A stretch of DNA of 64,000 nucleotides, from contig JAJLRJ010000001.1 in the NCBI GenBank assembly GCA_024195265.1, forward strand, positions 60,315,789 through 60,379,788. Direction: 5' to 3'. The notes beneath the pieces were generated by a model. The model saw nothing but the letters and a program-made list of their open reading frames with translations, searched no databases and was not told where the DNA came from. A program made the position numbers and the translations under genes. The stretch is from Dendrophyllia cribrosa. Its lineage: Eukaryota > Cnidaria > Anthozoa > Scleractinia > Dendrophylliidae. Numbering within the stretch: the stretch's first letter is position 1; each line of letters starts with the position of its first letter. Positions 11,799 to 25,200 of this stretch are shown here, piece after piece.

Positions 11799-14700
11799 TA
11801 AAGTAAATCAGTGGTCAAAGTTAGCTATCATAAGCCCATATTGTAATTATTATATTTAGACTAGTTTATTTTTTAAGTGAGAAAACCCGACTCATTATAA
11901 ACCTTGTGGTTTCTTTCAGGTCTCCTTGCCATTTACTTTTTTTCTCTAATCCTTTATTATGGTAAAATAAATAATGAATGAATGAATGAATGAAAATCCT
12001 CTCACCATTTTTGCATTATTATAATTTTGACAGGTAATATCTTTATCAGCTATAACACAAGTATGGAGGAATGCCAGCACAGTGGTGATGAAGGATTTGA
12101 TGAAAATGATAATCCTGGCCCAAGAAAAAGAACACCAATTTACAAAATAGGTCCAATATAACAAACTGTTTATGATGTAACATATATCAAACACGAGTAA
12201 GGGTGTTTCATCGGGATTGATTGACTGTTACATATTGTGTGTAAAAAATGAATGTTTGGTGGCTGATGATTTCATGATAATGCAATCAATGGAAATTTCC
12301 TATCTTCAGACCTTGTATTCTAAGACCATAGGTGCTTACTATTTAGCCAAAAAATCCGGAAATTTTGGTTGAAAATCAAATGGATCAGACAATTTCTGGA
12401 AAATTGTTTCGGAAATTGTGGAATACCTCTAGAGGTAGTCTTATTTTTCTGTTTCGGAATGGAACATTGGAAATTCCCTTACCAGAAAAATTAAAATTGC
12501 TAAATCAAGTTAATGGTCTGGGTACCAGGATGGGGAAATGGAATATTTAAATGGTCAGGGCAATCTCGTCAATTGGTCGATAAATTTGGAGAATCACTTA
12601 CCATTATGTAACAGTCGCCCCATCCGATTTTTTTCCTATAAATGGTAAGCACCATGAATGTGATGAACCAACATGCATCAAAATGTGAATGGTTTTGCAG
12701 TCTGTGAACCCTTTATAATAAGCCCCAATAGTGGTAACTGACTGTAATATCAATGCTTAATTAATCAGAGAGGTGATGAGAATTAATTTGTAACACAATT
12801 TATTTCTCTCCAATAGACCGTTTTCATAATTACGTCACATACTACAACTACCAGCATTCCTTGCGCATAGCGTGGGAGTCTCGCGCGAACCTTCGCGCAG
12901 AATATGTGACCTTTAGCGGAATGTCTCTCAGACTTTCTGCAGAAGACGTGCCTGGGGCGTCATTTAAAGGAAAAGAACCAGAAGAAAAGTACTTTGTTGT
13001 TTTTTAGATAAGCTGAGTTGATTGAAAAGCCTAGTTTTCAAGATAAGTTTTACGTCTTTCAAGCTTTCGTGTTGTGACGCGTACGTGTCTCATGAATCGA
13101 AGTTTCACGAATCGTGTGGCTTATAATTTTTGACAGTTTTAATTACAATTTCACACTACATTTAGATACTGGAATGTATTAGTTTAACCTTCACATGACA
13201 TGGTTTTCAATAAGATTTGTAAGAACTTTTATAAAGAATTTTAATCCATAGTAAGTAAGGTAAAAACTGCGACTGAATGCCAAATTTATCTTTCCGTGCA
13301 ATGTGTTTACATTTTCTTAAATAATGACTAACATTATATAAACAGTATTTCACAAACCGAGGTTTTCTACGAAAAGTTTACCTATTATAAAACAGCGACA
13401 GACTTACATAAGTATTTAAAATACAGCTATAAAATGGCAGAGAATCATGGAGTTCAATTCAGAATTGAAAAAACAGTGAAAAACAAACTGAACAAGTATG
13501 CAGCTTAACAGAGCGAAAAGCTGTCCGATTTAAAAGAACTACCATCAATGCAGTCTTACAAAAATACATTTGAACACAAATAAACGTTAAAGAAATCGTT
13601 ACCTGCACTCGATGTGGCTTTTCAGCTTTACAAAAACCATGTTTTTTAAACGTTGAATTGTTCTTGTTTTGACATCGACCATTCGCTATAAAGAACCCGC
13701 ATCTTTAGACCAAACATAAGCTGTTCTTTCCTCAATTAACAACGGCTTTTGAGCTGCAGAGAGATTCTCTTCCAGTTCATAAATAATTTCTCCACTGAGT
13801 TCGACAAAACTTGCACTGATAACAGCCCACGGTGCGAAAAGATAAGCTAACAAACTTGCTCATTTTAGCTCCTACAGCCGTAATGGTGAGATCTTTCGGT
13901 TTCAATCTGCTTCAAACAATGTTTAGGAACAATTTCGAGGAAGTATAAAGCATCTGATACCATATTTCAAAGCCAATTATAAGAAGGCATTTTCACAAAT
14001 TAAAAATTTGATCGTTTGCTTTCTCCAGATCGAGCGGTTTCACCGTGCGTTTGAACAGTGAATAGTGACAAACGGCAACATTTTTCGCGCCTTTTTTTCG
14101 TTCAAGTCGAGTGATCAAGTATATTTTTCTTTTCTTCTCTTACTCTTGACTTTCTTCCTTTTTCTTTTATTCTTAGTGGTTCGTGGTTTGGCTTTAAATT
14201 TTGATTTTCAATTTTTACTTTCATATCCGCGGAAGTGGCCGCCATGTTTATTTTGCCAGTGTTCGTGTTTTGAGCGAAGGTTCGTGCGAGACTCCCACGC
14301 TATGCGCAAGGAATGCTGGTAGTTGTAGTATGTGACGTAATTATGAAAACGGTCTATTCTGCTACAACAAATGTATCGGACAAGAAAGGAGAATTTGTAT
14401 TTTGATATTGCAAATTGAAGTGTTCTAATATGCCATTTTCACAGGTGACTTGGGTCATGTGACTTCAGTAGCTAGTCCACAAGTGGAAGAGGGTGATTGC
14501 AGATTTTTACCCAATGAAATACTACAAGAGGTGAGAGAACTGTTTTTCTTTGTTACTGTTATTCATTACTCACTAAGGTATCTGTGTAACAGCAATAAAA
14601 TTAATGTGATTTTTTGTCTGTTTCAGGACTACTCTTCGTTACCAAAAGCTGACATTTTTGCATTGGCACTAACAGTATTTTTTGCTGTAAGTATCATTTG

Positions 14701-16736
14701 ATAATGTAATGGTAATGAACATGTATTATCACAAATTAATTTTCTTGCACATGACTTTGTACATAAGTGATTTGTAACAACGAGAAAGGAGTTTTGTTTT
14801 GCGTCAAATTTAAATATTTGAGAACAGTTTCAGTGTTCTCACTTGTAGCACCTGTGAGGGGTGTTGTTAGTGTTATATAGCTGTGCAAGAGGTGACCAGG
14901 ATCTGATTTTTAACTAAAACTTGTCCCAGGGCTGAGGTAAGTGACATGTTATTAAAAAGCACTTGCCTGCAGCATGAACATGGTTGTTCAATATCACGAT
15001 GGAAGTTTGGTAATATTACCATGAGGGAAGCAAAAAAAAAAGAATAAAAATTAAAGACATTACATTTGAATTACAGTGCTCTAGTTTGAGTAGTGTAACT
15101 TAAATAAATTAAGGTTCCAAAACCTTTTTACTCGTGTTTAATATTCATAATTAGACAGCGAAGGTCACACGTCCAGTTCTGACATTTCATAATATCTCGC
15201 TCTCAGTGACTCCAGTGTCAGCCAGGAAAATTCCTTGAGCCAACTTGTTTGGGAAATTCAACATGATAATAGTCTCCCCATTAAGTATGTAATTAGGATT
15301 TTTAAAGAGGAAAGCGTTAACACCTGCAGATGGTTTTTATGCAGGAACCAACAGCAAACTTATCAGAAATTTTATGATGCTTGATGTGGAATTTGAACCT
15401 GGGACACATTTGTGGGAGACAAGTGCTCTCATCAATGTGCCATCATTGTGTTTTGATACATGTAGATTAAAAAACTGAGATGGAATGTCAGTAAGTGAAG
15501 TTTCAGTTAAGTTTGGTTTGTCTTATTAGGGTGGAGGGTCAGAACTACCTAAGAATGGTGAGGAATGGCATGAAATCAGGTAACTTGAATTAATAAAAAA
15601 TATAATTTTAAACTAAATTCTCTAATATTATTTAATACATGTACTTGCATTCATCATGATAACAAACAGCAAAAAGTAAGGTTATTCAATTGCCGGTCAT
15701 TGTCTTTACAGGAGAGGTAATCTTCAAACTCTGGAAAATATCTCAACTGAAATGAACTCTCTTCTAAAGGTTTGTGGACCAATGTTTCTTATTTCAGCTA
15801 ATAAATTATAAGTTTATGTAGGCTTGATTTTTAGTGGTTTAGTCACCCTGGCTGGAAATTGAGCTTCAGTTAACTGTTAATAGCCTTGGTATGAAGTTGA
15901 TTTAAATCATCAACTGTGGGTTGCAAAATTGCCAGCTGTGCATTAACAATACAGTTGATCTTATTTTTACAGCTTATGATTGACCCTGTAACAAGCAATC
16001 GACCCTCTGCCACAGCCCTCACACAGCACCCAGTACTTTGTCCTCTTGCAGCAAAATCCAAGGTAAGCCACAAGACACAACATTGCATTGCAAGTTTGTA
16101 TAATACACGTACATGTACCTCAGGGCAGGTCATGTTAAAGAGTAAAAAAGAAAACCAAGGAACCTCAAATAAATGCTGGTGCCTGATGCCTTTGTTGACC
16201 CAGAGTTCATTTGGGGCAAGTATTTTAAAGAGATACAATAACATTCTGTTTCTGACTTACGTAAGTTTGATTTCCTTGATTTCCATTTTATAGGCTCAAC
16301 TAAGGAAGGAGTTGAATGCAGAAAAGTTTAAAAATGAAGTCCTTTCAAGGTAGGGTAGAGTTTGCCTTCTTTGACAACCTACTGGTAGCAACAAGGGCTG
16401 TTAATCTCATGTTATACTTTGTCCAATTGGAGCTTTTTAAGAATTTTTCATAATTGCGTAATTTTCTTTATGTATGGTTAAACGTGGTATGTTTCAGTAT
16501 GAAAGATAAATTTTGGAGTTGAAACCGCTGTGATACGAGTACTAAACCACATCACTTGTGAAGGTTTTGACTGTATTGTGTTGAATTTTGTCCTTTCTTT
16601 TAGGGAACTGAAAGAAGCAAGAGTACAACAAAACAACCTTCCAAGACCCAAAATTGGACTTGGGACTCAATCCCGCAATTCTAGAATAGTAGGACAGAAA
16701 GTCAACAGAAGCATGAGTTTAAGCGTGATCATGTGA
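4261..16736 (+). CDS. WEE1: WEE1-type inhibitory CDK kinase, complete, 15 exons
   Basis: Nuclear kinase that phosphorylates the inhibitory tyrosine of CDK1 and delays mitosis. Exons: 4261-4772, 6889-6958, 8756-8867, 9224-9281, 9694-9815, 10885-10979, 11280-11331, 12034-12150, 14445-14530, 14627-14686, 15530-15579, 15712-15769, 15973-16062, 16294-16349, 16604-16736. They total 1,671 nt, 556 codons plus TGA, with every junction GT-AG and in frame. The N-terminus has proline-directed sites ([18 protein letters not shown]) and the WEE1 motif NVNPFTPDA. The kinase domain begins near residue 206: glycine loop GSGQFGSV (217-224), Lys239, Glu257 in the C-helix, HMDIKPGN with Asp337, DLG in place of DFG (Asp381), and the family block SPQVEEGD. 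An acidic kinase insert falls in exon 8. The C-terminal KVNRSMSL matches animal WEE1. Polyadenylation signal AATAAA is at 16980-16985. Confidence 0.96.
4773..6888 (+). other. WEE1 intron 1
   Basis: 2.1 kb without recognisable coding sequence. Short open frames overlap on both strands around 5400-6000 and 6220-6680 but look like chance. The CCGCCCGTAACCGCCCGT stretch near 5166 may begin a dispersed repeat, but I could not define its ends. Confidence 0.5.
7116..7720. mobile_element. Nested MITEs in WEE1 intron 2
   Basis: The outer element has 21-bp perfect TIRs, 7116-7136 and 7700-7720 (TAGAATACCCGGCCACTTATT and its complement). A second, 486-bp element at 7139-7624 is inserted into it. Its ends are GGCTGCGTTTTTTT and the complement, flanked by a TAA duplication (7136-7138, 7625-7627). 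A 3-bp TWA duplication and GGC ends fit a PIF/Harbinger MITE. Without the insert the outer element would be about 116 bp. Confidence 0.8.
9314..9488. mobile_element. Short TIR element in WEE1 intron 4
   Basis: The ends are CAGTCGAACCTCC and GGAGGTTCGACTG, with internal repeats of the type AAGCGGACACCTC. No coding capacity. A degraded relative (GGAGGTGTCCGCCTA...GAAGGTTCGGCTGT) lies near 61738-61783. Confidence 0.7.
9831..10812. mobile_element. 5'-truncated LINE with inverted flanks, WEE1 intron 5
   Basis: Reading + from about 9926 is the C-terminal end of a LINE polyprotein. A zinc-knuckle-like CPYCH...H...C motif is followed by a reading frame open to the stop at 10302 that ends KKWSNFLNN, with the FWNKF pattern typical of L1/Tx1-like 3' ends. 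An AT-rich 3' UTR, AATAAA (about 10750) and an A-tract (10760-10780) follow. Instead of a direct duplication, the insert is bounded by 30-bp perfect inverted repeats (9831-9860 and 10783-10812). A 36-bp perfect snapback hairpin (9849-9884 and 9886-9921, 1-nt loop) sits at the 5' junction. Confidence 0.8.
11551..11692. mobile_element. Palindromic MITE in WEE1 intron 7
   Basis: 29-bp perfect inverted repeats (11551-11579 and 11664-11692), starting CCTTATTCGATGGTTTAACA. Another inverted pair, ATTTATTATTCGACTG near 11391 and its complement near 11534, suggests an adjacent or larger element. Confidence 0.75.
11722..11798 (+). repeat. (TG)n(GA)n microsatellite
   Basis: About 58 bases of TG dinucleotide followed by about 20 of GA, within WEE1 intron 7. 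Confidence 0.95.
12815..14355. mobile_element. Non-autonomous ISL2EU-like transposon in WEE1 intron 8
   Basis: 1,541 bp with about 80-bp, near-perfect TIRs that begin AGACCGTTTTCATAATTACG (12815-12895 and 14275-14355), flanked by AT on both sides (12813-12814, 14356-14357). Just inside the left TIR, a start at 12919 opens 28 codons ([18 protein letters not shown]...). I take these as the N-terminus of the SAP/YqaJ accessory protein of cnidarian ISL2EU elements; they are cut off by a TAG. The rest has no long frame. This looks like an internally deleted copy mobilised in trans. Confidence 0.75.
14356..14444 (+). other. Residual WEE1 intron 8 before exon 9
   Basis: Only 89 bases separate the transposon end from exon 9. 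They retain a pyrimidine-rich acceptor (CCATTTTCACAG), so splicing signals are preserved. Confidence 0.6.
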
Positions 16737-19218
16737 ATTTTTCAATTTTATCATTATTTTATTCCTGTAAATAGCTCCATTTCCACAATTGGAATATTTT
16801 CATAGTAATTTAAAAAAAGAAACATGTTTTTCTTGCCTTCCTGGTAATGTTCTGATCATTTTGTAACATCTTAAGACCTGTGGGGATATTATTACATTTT
16901 ATACAGGGTTTTTAATTAAAATTGTAAAATTTAAAAACAAATTATGTACATATTAAAATGGACTTTTTAGGTGATTTTTAATAAAGGTTTTTAAAAGAAG
17001 AGATTGTTTTTTTATTTTTTTCACACAAGGGCTTAGCAAGTAGTGTTGCCTTCAATGCAATGGTATCTGCAAATTGGTAGACCTTCATCAAGGTTGTGAG
17101 AAAAGTTTGGAGTACATGTCTGACTTGAAAGTCACCAGATATTTTTTTTTAATACCGTCCCCTCCAAAAAACTGGCAAGCTATTAAGGTGGTATTTTTTG
17201 CTGCAGTGGGCTACTTTTGACAACCCTGCCTTTATGTGACCGCAGAGAAAACACATCCTTGCTTCTGATAAAGGATGTTATACATATTTCTCTGGTGGGT
17301 TGTAGTTGCAGGCAGTTTGTTGGCCATTTGTGGGTTTCTGAGAGGAAGTAAAATAAAATAAGCTTTTGAGGCTTCATAAAGGTTCGCACACAGGGAAAGT
17401 GCTGCGAAAAAGCTTTAATTTGAATGGTGACACGCTAGGATTTTCTCCATAGACATGGTTTAACTATTAGTAACAGGGTTACTAGTATCTATAAGGTGAT
17501 GTCTGATTTTTTCCTTTCACCCTGTGGACAGTCTTCTTTTAGGGGGGAATTGGGTTAAAAAAAATTCTCAGTTCCCACTCAGCTTGCTTAGCACACCAAT
17601 TTACTTTCAACCCAATTCCCCTCATAAGGGAGTCTGATGGATTAAGTAACAATGCGCGTAAGAACTAGGCAATCCTCTATTGTTTGCAGCATTTCGCTTT
17701 CCCTACATAAGATTGTGTAGATTTTCTTACTGAGAATACATCAACCTATGGACAACACGTTTTTTAAATAAAATTGTACTGAAACTATATTTTAAAGCGA
17801 TATTTCTTTTGTGTTACAAGATTTTATCCAATCATGAGACTCCAAAACAATGGCCAAGAAAGGCTTCTTATCTTCCATGTTTCCCACATAGAAATTTTGC
17901 TGCATTAAAACTCAGAATAATTTTCACTAAAAGGGAATCAATAAGTAAACTAGAGAGAAATGAATGCACTTCCTGATGAAGAGATAGTAGATTTTCATGT
18001 TTTAGCCGATAAGGTGGACGGTTTCAACAATATCACAATAGACCAATTCCGATATATTAAAATTCATACTTGGCTCCGAGGCTTAGGGGAATAAAACAAA
18101 AGAAATAAATTATTCATAACGGAACCTCGATGTGATTTCTTTTGTTTTATTCCCCTAAGCCTCGGAGCCAAGTATGAATTTTAAGATATCGGAATTGGTC
18201 TATTAACACCTTTCTGCATTCCTTGCTGTTGGGTTGCCTAGTTCTTACTAGGACCATTACTTAAAGGATAATACCCACCCCACAGTTTAATGTAACCTTG
18301 ACATCAACTCCTTGGCAGCACAACAAAAGATCTGTCCCTTGTGGACCATTTTCAGACAAGTTATTTCAAGGAGACAAAGCCAAAAAAGAAGCTTGGAGTA
18401 TTAATTTTAATATATTAGAAGAATTTTATTAATAGTAATTTCATTGGAATGTCCTAGCATGTTTGTGAGCTACATAATTGTAAGAAAATTATGGTTTCAA
18501 AGATTATGATGAAATTAATTCGTTTTACTTGTTACTATATCAGATAATGGACAGCCTAATATGTTGCAAGTGAAAATTATGGTTGTGCAGGGGTTGTGAA
18601 CCAACTCTTAATAAAAATTCAAGACAAAAATAACTAATCATGTGAACAGGTATTGTAATGTCACAAAGAAGAAGAAGAAGCAAAGTCTTGGGAAGTATCT
18701 GTTTTTATTTTGTTAAACAAGAAAATTTGTATCTTACACCATCTTCAATTCTTGAATTAATTAAAAACTTGTAAACTGTATCAATCCTGTAACTACGACC
18801 AGTATAGTGTAATCATTTTCTACTTTCTTTACTGTTTTTTCTTAATTTACTATTTTAATATACTATTTATTGTAATCTGAACCCTCGTAATAAGCCTAAT
18901 TTAATTATACCTACCCGCCTCGACTAGTTTTTCAACTATTTGTGGGTAGGTACTATTTAAATCAATATTTGTTATTTAATAAAGTGTTTTGTTGTCGTTG
19001 TTGTTGTTGTTGTTGTCAGAAACCTACTACTAGTTATTTACAATTTTGTTGGAATTGCCCTGCACACATTTTCTTTGCAAGAAAAATAATTTATTGACCA
19101 GTTAAATAATGTAGCATTGAAGTCCTTGAATTTTAGTTTTTTAAAAAATGGCCCTGATTTGTTTCATACATTCAACAGACTTTCTGTGAAAAAAATAATC
19201 CCTATTTGTTAATGTTTT
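16737..19218. other. Tail-to-tail intergenic region, WEE1 / ACAD8
   Basis: Contains the WEE1 3' UTR with its polyadenylation signal at 16980-16985, an ISL2EU-type MITE at 18040-18201, a (GTT)n run at about 18990-19017, and the ACAD8 polyadenylation signal (AATAAA on minus, 19095-19090). I see no other gene. Confidence 0.7.
18040..18201. mobile_element. Palindromic ISL2EU-type MITE
   Basis: 162 bp that is almost one hairpin. The ends are AGACCAATTCCGATAT and its complement, with arms of about 70 bp. It is flanked by AT (18038-18039, 18202-18203), so it follows the same AT|AG...CT|AT rule as the large ISL2EU element. Confidence 0.8.
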
Positions 19219-22200
19219 TCAGCTTCCTTGCAGGAGGCTTCTGGAAATTATTACTCGCATGATTTCATTGGTTCCTGCAACAAAGGAGAGAAAAGCGAGT
19301 TGGCTGCTTGGTTATTTATAGGACCCTCTTCTCTTGGCTGGTAAGTACTCTTTGAGTGTTGTCTATAATAAATTGTTCTAACTTTAACATGAAGGACATA
19401 CAAAGTTACAAATGTCAACTAACAGTTCTGGTAGGGTGGGGGGGGGGGGGGGGGGGGGGAAGGGGGAATGATTGGTACTGGTTAGGGTGCTAAAATCTTA
19501 AATGACCATTGTTAGAAATATTATTGTGGTACCTTATAGGGTATTGAGACAAAAAAATGACAGAATATGACGTCTTGTTTCACCCCTGTCATAATTTGTT
19601 TCATGGGAGTCCCCCCCCCCCCCCCCCCGAGAGCCTAAGAAACATCAGCCTGTGCTTCCACACTAGCCATTCGTAGTCTAGTTATTCAACCACTATACAC
19701 CTTATTCATACTGTAAATGGCGGCAGATTTATTATTCTTTTGTATTTATTTTAATTAGCCTCACAGGCCTCGTTAGCATGTGCAAAATTCAAAAGAATTT
19801 ACACTCTTAAAATGAGGCCAGTGAGGCAAATTAACATAGATATAAAAGAATCATGAATTGGTCGCCATTTATGAATAAGGTGTATAGCTCAATCTAAGAG
19901 CCGTAAGGCTGTAGCTGCAACCTGTCAAAACCAATCAATGCAAAATGAATAAACACCAAGCAGAAGCTGTAACAGAAATGATTAAATTATTACCTTCTAG
20001 AATCTGATGCACTCTGCAGTCCCTCATGTACTGCTGAACAGCATAATCCTTAAGGTAACCATACCCTCCAAAAATCTGAAGAGCATCATTACAAATCTGA
20101 AGGAGAAAAAAGATATGGGCTTAATTTAGACCTTGTATTGGGACATTTTACATTTTAAATTAAATGTTATCAGACGGCAATAATTTTTCCATTAAACATC
20201 TGATGCAGTTCAATGCTTACTAAAATCATTGTTAACTAGAGGGAAGGTGGTGAAATCAGGTCAATTAGCTAGTGACTTTTCTATTCCTCCTGGCTCTTAC
20301 CGGTACTAGAGATTTCTGATTTACAGGATGGTAGAAATAGCAATTTGGCACTAATAATACTAGGCAATAGTACCAACATTACAATAATAATTGTTATTGA
20401 AGTATCTTGCTGCCTCTTTTTCTAAGGAAAAATGCCAATGGTAGTTTACTGTGAGCACCCAACAAATCTTTTTACAAGTTTCCACGATAACACCAGCTAA
20501 TTCTTATAATCATTAATTTTTCACAACTGCGGATATGTGTAAAGCAATAAAGTGAATAAAATTTTCATATTTTGTAATTAACTTTACACTCCTGTGATAA
20601 ACACGAATCAACAAGATGAAATTCCTTCATGCTCAACTTTGTGAGGAGGCATGCACATCAATTCAGTTTGTGCTCTCTGATTGGCTAACTTGTGAACAAA
20701 TTGTTGGGTGCTCACAGTAAGATGTGTCGCACTGTAAGGCTGGTCTCTGCCATTGTGTTGTTTCCTTAACCCCCAAGAGTGATCAGCATCAAATTTCTCC
20801 TTGTAATATTAATGCCTTATCAATCAAAAAGCTCATGAGAATATAAGGACATGATCACACAAGATGAATTCTCTTGATATCCAAACAATTTCTCCCTACT
20901 ACTTCTATAGGAAATGCATAAGACTGGAAATGAGAATTAAAATTTTGATATTGGGGCTTAAAGGGTTAAATGAGAAATGTTGCACCACACTGTCTCTCCA
21001 CCTAAAACAATGTTGGGGGTATAACCTGGTGATGGACAAGTGTCCCATCCAGGAAGTAGCAATAACTCCTAGTTGCTTGATGCAGCACAGACTAGGCTAA
21101 TGAGTGGGCCGCTTATACAGGTATATGGTCTGAATACAACTTCACCTTTACTCACCAGCTTCTAAAATTGATAAATAATTATATAACTACCAACTCACAC
21201 GCGTTATGCGTGTGTCACATGCCTGCGGATCGCAAACATCGATCACGCGCATACAGGACAATTTCACATGCCTGACTCACAATTCTGGACTACTGGGCAA
21301 ATAAGTTAACTGGCATTTGAACTGTGGTCTCGCCAAGATATGTGTGATCTCGTTGAGATCGCGCCGAGCTTTTGAGCACTGCAACATTCGGCAACCTTCG
21401 GAAATCATCGGAACATCTTCGGCAAAATTCGGGAAGTCATTGGAAATTTTTCGGAAATTCAGGTAATATGGATACGAAAATCACACGCATTTGACTTAGG
21501 AAAAGTTGACAGGTATATTATAAATACTCTCTTCAGAAAACTTGTGAATAATTATAGTCAAACTAATTTAAGTGGTACGATGACTGTAAACAGACCTGAA
21601 AACAGTGATCTGTGGCAGACACTTTTGCCATGGAACACAGTACAGATGCATCAGGTGACTTAGCATCCAAAGCACTAGCAGCTTGACGTACAATCAGCCG
21701 TGATGTTACAAGAGCTGTCGCCATGTCAGCTAATTTGAACTGAATGTGCTGAAAGATTTTCAAAACAATGCTGTTAGTAATTTTAATTTTATTATAAAAT
21801 ACCAAGTATACCGGTACCAATGGCATACAATTTGAATTATTTCTGAAGAGGACATCATGGTGTTCAAGTCAATCATTTATTGTCAGAAAAACAGACCTAA
21901 TTAGGCATCAAACAAATTACGGGCAGTTATTTAAACAAAATTTAGATGGTGTTAAACAAAACTGCAGTTTAAATTAAATTTGGCTGACCCTAATATTTAA
22001 AGGTTGTTTACTGCAAACAGTGGACATCAGGAAGGCATATAACACACCCCCTTATTCCCCCCTTTAAGTTCTTCAGGTCAGTCTGTCGCTGCAATCCTAC
22101 AATATTGGATGGGGATCAGGGGTTAATGTGGTAGAGTGAATGAACGGAAAGAGAGAGTGATATATAAATATGCGACGAAAACCGCTTTTCATATACAGTA

Positions 22201-25200
22201 TGTTGACTATTATTTTTTGTTGTTGTCTATTGAGTGGTGTGATTCACATTTTATGTACCTGGTTGTCTGCAAGGGGTCTGTTGAACTGTTTCCGCACCTT
22301 TGCATGCTCAGTTGCTTGTTCAATGGATGCTTGAGCAGCTCCTAATGAGCAGGATGCTAAAGAAATACCATTGGTTGGTCAAAAATGAATGAAATAGGCT
22401 GTGTTTTGTATTAACATCTTTATTTTCTTATCTCTCCTTTATGGAATTTAATTTAAAACTCAAATTTAATAAACAAAATTCTTGGCTCTTCATAGCGGTC
22501 TTCAAATACCTTTAAATATTTTTTTTCCCTCTGGCTTCAAAAACAGTTGCATGTCATTCCCAGAGCAGCCACAACCCCTTTGGCCAGCATCATGGATCAG
22601 ACTCTGGCCAGTTCCAATTTGAAATTACCATTCTTTGCATGAGTTTATTCTGCTCAATTCTGATTGGCCGACAATCGAAAATGAACACTCTGCGCATGCT
22701 CGACAAATTGGAACTGTCCAGAATCTGTGATCCGTGGCACTGGGGACAAGAATGTGTTGCTATATTCCACTCAGTCTTAGATATTAACCAATGTTGATAC
22801 TACTCTTGTCAGGCAACTAATGAAATTCTACATTCCTTGTCAAAGTCAGTGAATTTTATTTTCTCTGAATTCAAATTGCAAATGCTGATAATGAATAATC
22901 ATGCTTGATGAGTGGAAGTTGGTTTGTGGTCAGTGAAAAGTCAGAAGAATTATTACCCGGTATTTAATTTTAACCATTTTATCCTGCTGGGTGGAAAACT
23001 TAATATTTCTTCCAAAAAGCACATGACTCCCAACTCACCGATATTAATACGTCCTCCATTCAGTCCATGCATGGCTATACTGAAACCCTACGTAATGTTG
23101 TAAAGAAAAAGAGAACTTTCACCAAAAATCCAAGGTTGACATAAATATAACCATTGGAATATCTTACATTAAAACATTTTTTGAAATAAATCATTATTAT
23201 GACCTGCCACTACTGCATTATAATTTATACAATATCAACAAAATTAATTTCTTGAATAGTCATGTAAAAATATAAACAGTCACCAATGAGGGGATACTTT
23301 TCTTAGAACTGGTTGACATTTAAAAGATCTGACAATGAAAATTGATAAGGATAATTAAAATTTTAAACCTGGGACTAAAATGATCACACAGATAGAGTGA
23401 TTTTCCTCAGACTGTGAAATAGGTAGTACACTAATAGAGGTTAGTAGATCTTATTTCCATTGTTTTTATTTTGTGCCTATTTGACTATTATACACTAACT
23501 ACTAGAAACTGTTTCACAGTCTGAGAAAATCACTCGTGGAGTAATGAAATGTTCTTTTTATTTATTCTCCAAAAATTAACAAGTTTACAGGAATGAATAA
23601 TTAAGAAACAAAGAGAAAAGGGGCAAAAAATAGTTAAACTAATACCTTGCCCTCATAGTTGGAAAATATAAAGCAAAGAAGCAGTTTTTGTCAGATAAAA
23701 TGTTAAAAATATCCCCAGTGCTCTACAGTAGAACAGAATCTAAGGGAATTATTAAATCACTCAGGCTTTGTTTTGAGATAATAAAATGGAGATTTTCTCT
23801 GAGTAATTACGACTTTTAATTTGTTTGTTTACAAAGCAGAGATGAATAATATTGAGCTGGTTTGAACATACCTGTCCTTCAACTCCAACCCTGTTAGAAA
23901 CAGGAACTTTACAATCCTCAAATATTACTGCTCTTGTTGGCTGGGAATTCCATCCAACCTATTCCAGGACAATGCAAATTAACACAATCATTTTAACTAA
24001 ATAACATGTAATTCAGAATCACAGATTAACTTCTCCATTACTGCCAAGTGAAGGGTTTTTGATGTCCAATTAACAGGACTCGAAATTAACTTTTTTGTTC
24101 AGGAGCCAACTGGCGACTAATGGGAACATTTTGGTCGCCAGATCGTAAATTTTGGTCGCCAATTTTATTCAATATGTATCTTATATAAACACACTTAAAT
24201 GTTACTTTGCATGCAAGAAAAATCATAGGTAGAAAGAAGCAGCATAGGAAAGACTTACGAAAGTTAGCTACCAGTGTTCACAGCTGATATGTCTTTAGCT
24301 ATGGTTTGTTCTTAGTTTTTCGTGATGCAGGTAAGCAAAAAACGTTCCGAGTTCATAGTTTTCATAACTAGACAAACAAGGGTCCTTTACCCTTGCTTTA
24401 CCTCTTCACAACATACCATAAACACCAGCGTATGTAAATTAAAGCCGCACTCGCAGATAAGCCGCACCCCGAGTTTGAAGCTCACAAAAGTGCGGCTTAT
24501 ACGCCGGTGTATAAACTAAAAGATTTATTTTAGTGCAGAAGTTTTTTTTGTGGTTATCGGACAAAACGTGAGTCGCCAGCTGGCGACCAGTTCAGAAAAT
24601 CTAATCGCCAGCACTCAATTTTTGGTCGCATTGGCGACCAGTTAGTCGCAATTTCGAGCCCTGATTAATATAATTTCCTTAGCACATGTTACAAGACACA
24701 AGGGAGCTTTAGTTCAAGTAAAATATCATGTCATGTTAATATTTAAAGCAAAACCTAGGCTCTCTCGTGTTTGGTCTTTGTTCCTCCCAAACAGCGGCTG
24801 GTAATCGAGCCTGATTAATAAGCAAAGGGAAAAGTAGTTCACAAGTAGGAATGCCTTGTTTTTCTACCAAATGAAAGTAGCCAGGGAAAAGGGCCCTTTT
24901 TAATATTGACAGCTCTGGTACTTTAATGGTATGTTGGTTGTTAGCAACCTCGTTCCCAGGGTCTCTCTTCTTCCCTCCCCGTGGAGCGAGAGAGGGCGGG
25001 AAGAAGAGAGACCCTGGGAATGAGGTTGGGTTGTTAGATCATAATAACCTCTTCACATCAGTGTATTTTATTGTTTTATAATTTGCAAGTTGTATCCTAA
25101 CAAGTGGACTTCTATCTAAGTTTCACTATCCTGTCAGCAATAATCTAAAAATGCAGTAGTTAGATTACCTTTCTTTCTTTTTTGCCAAAACTCAATCCTG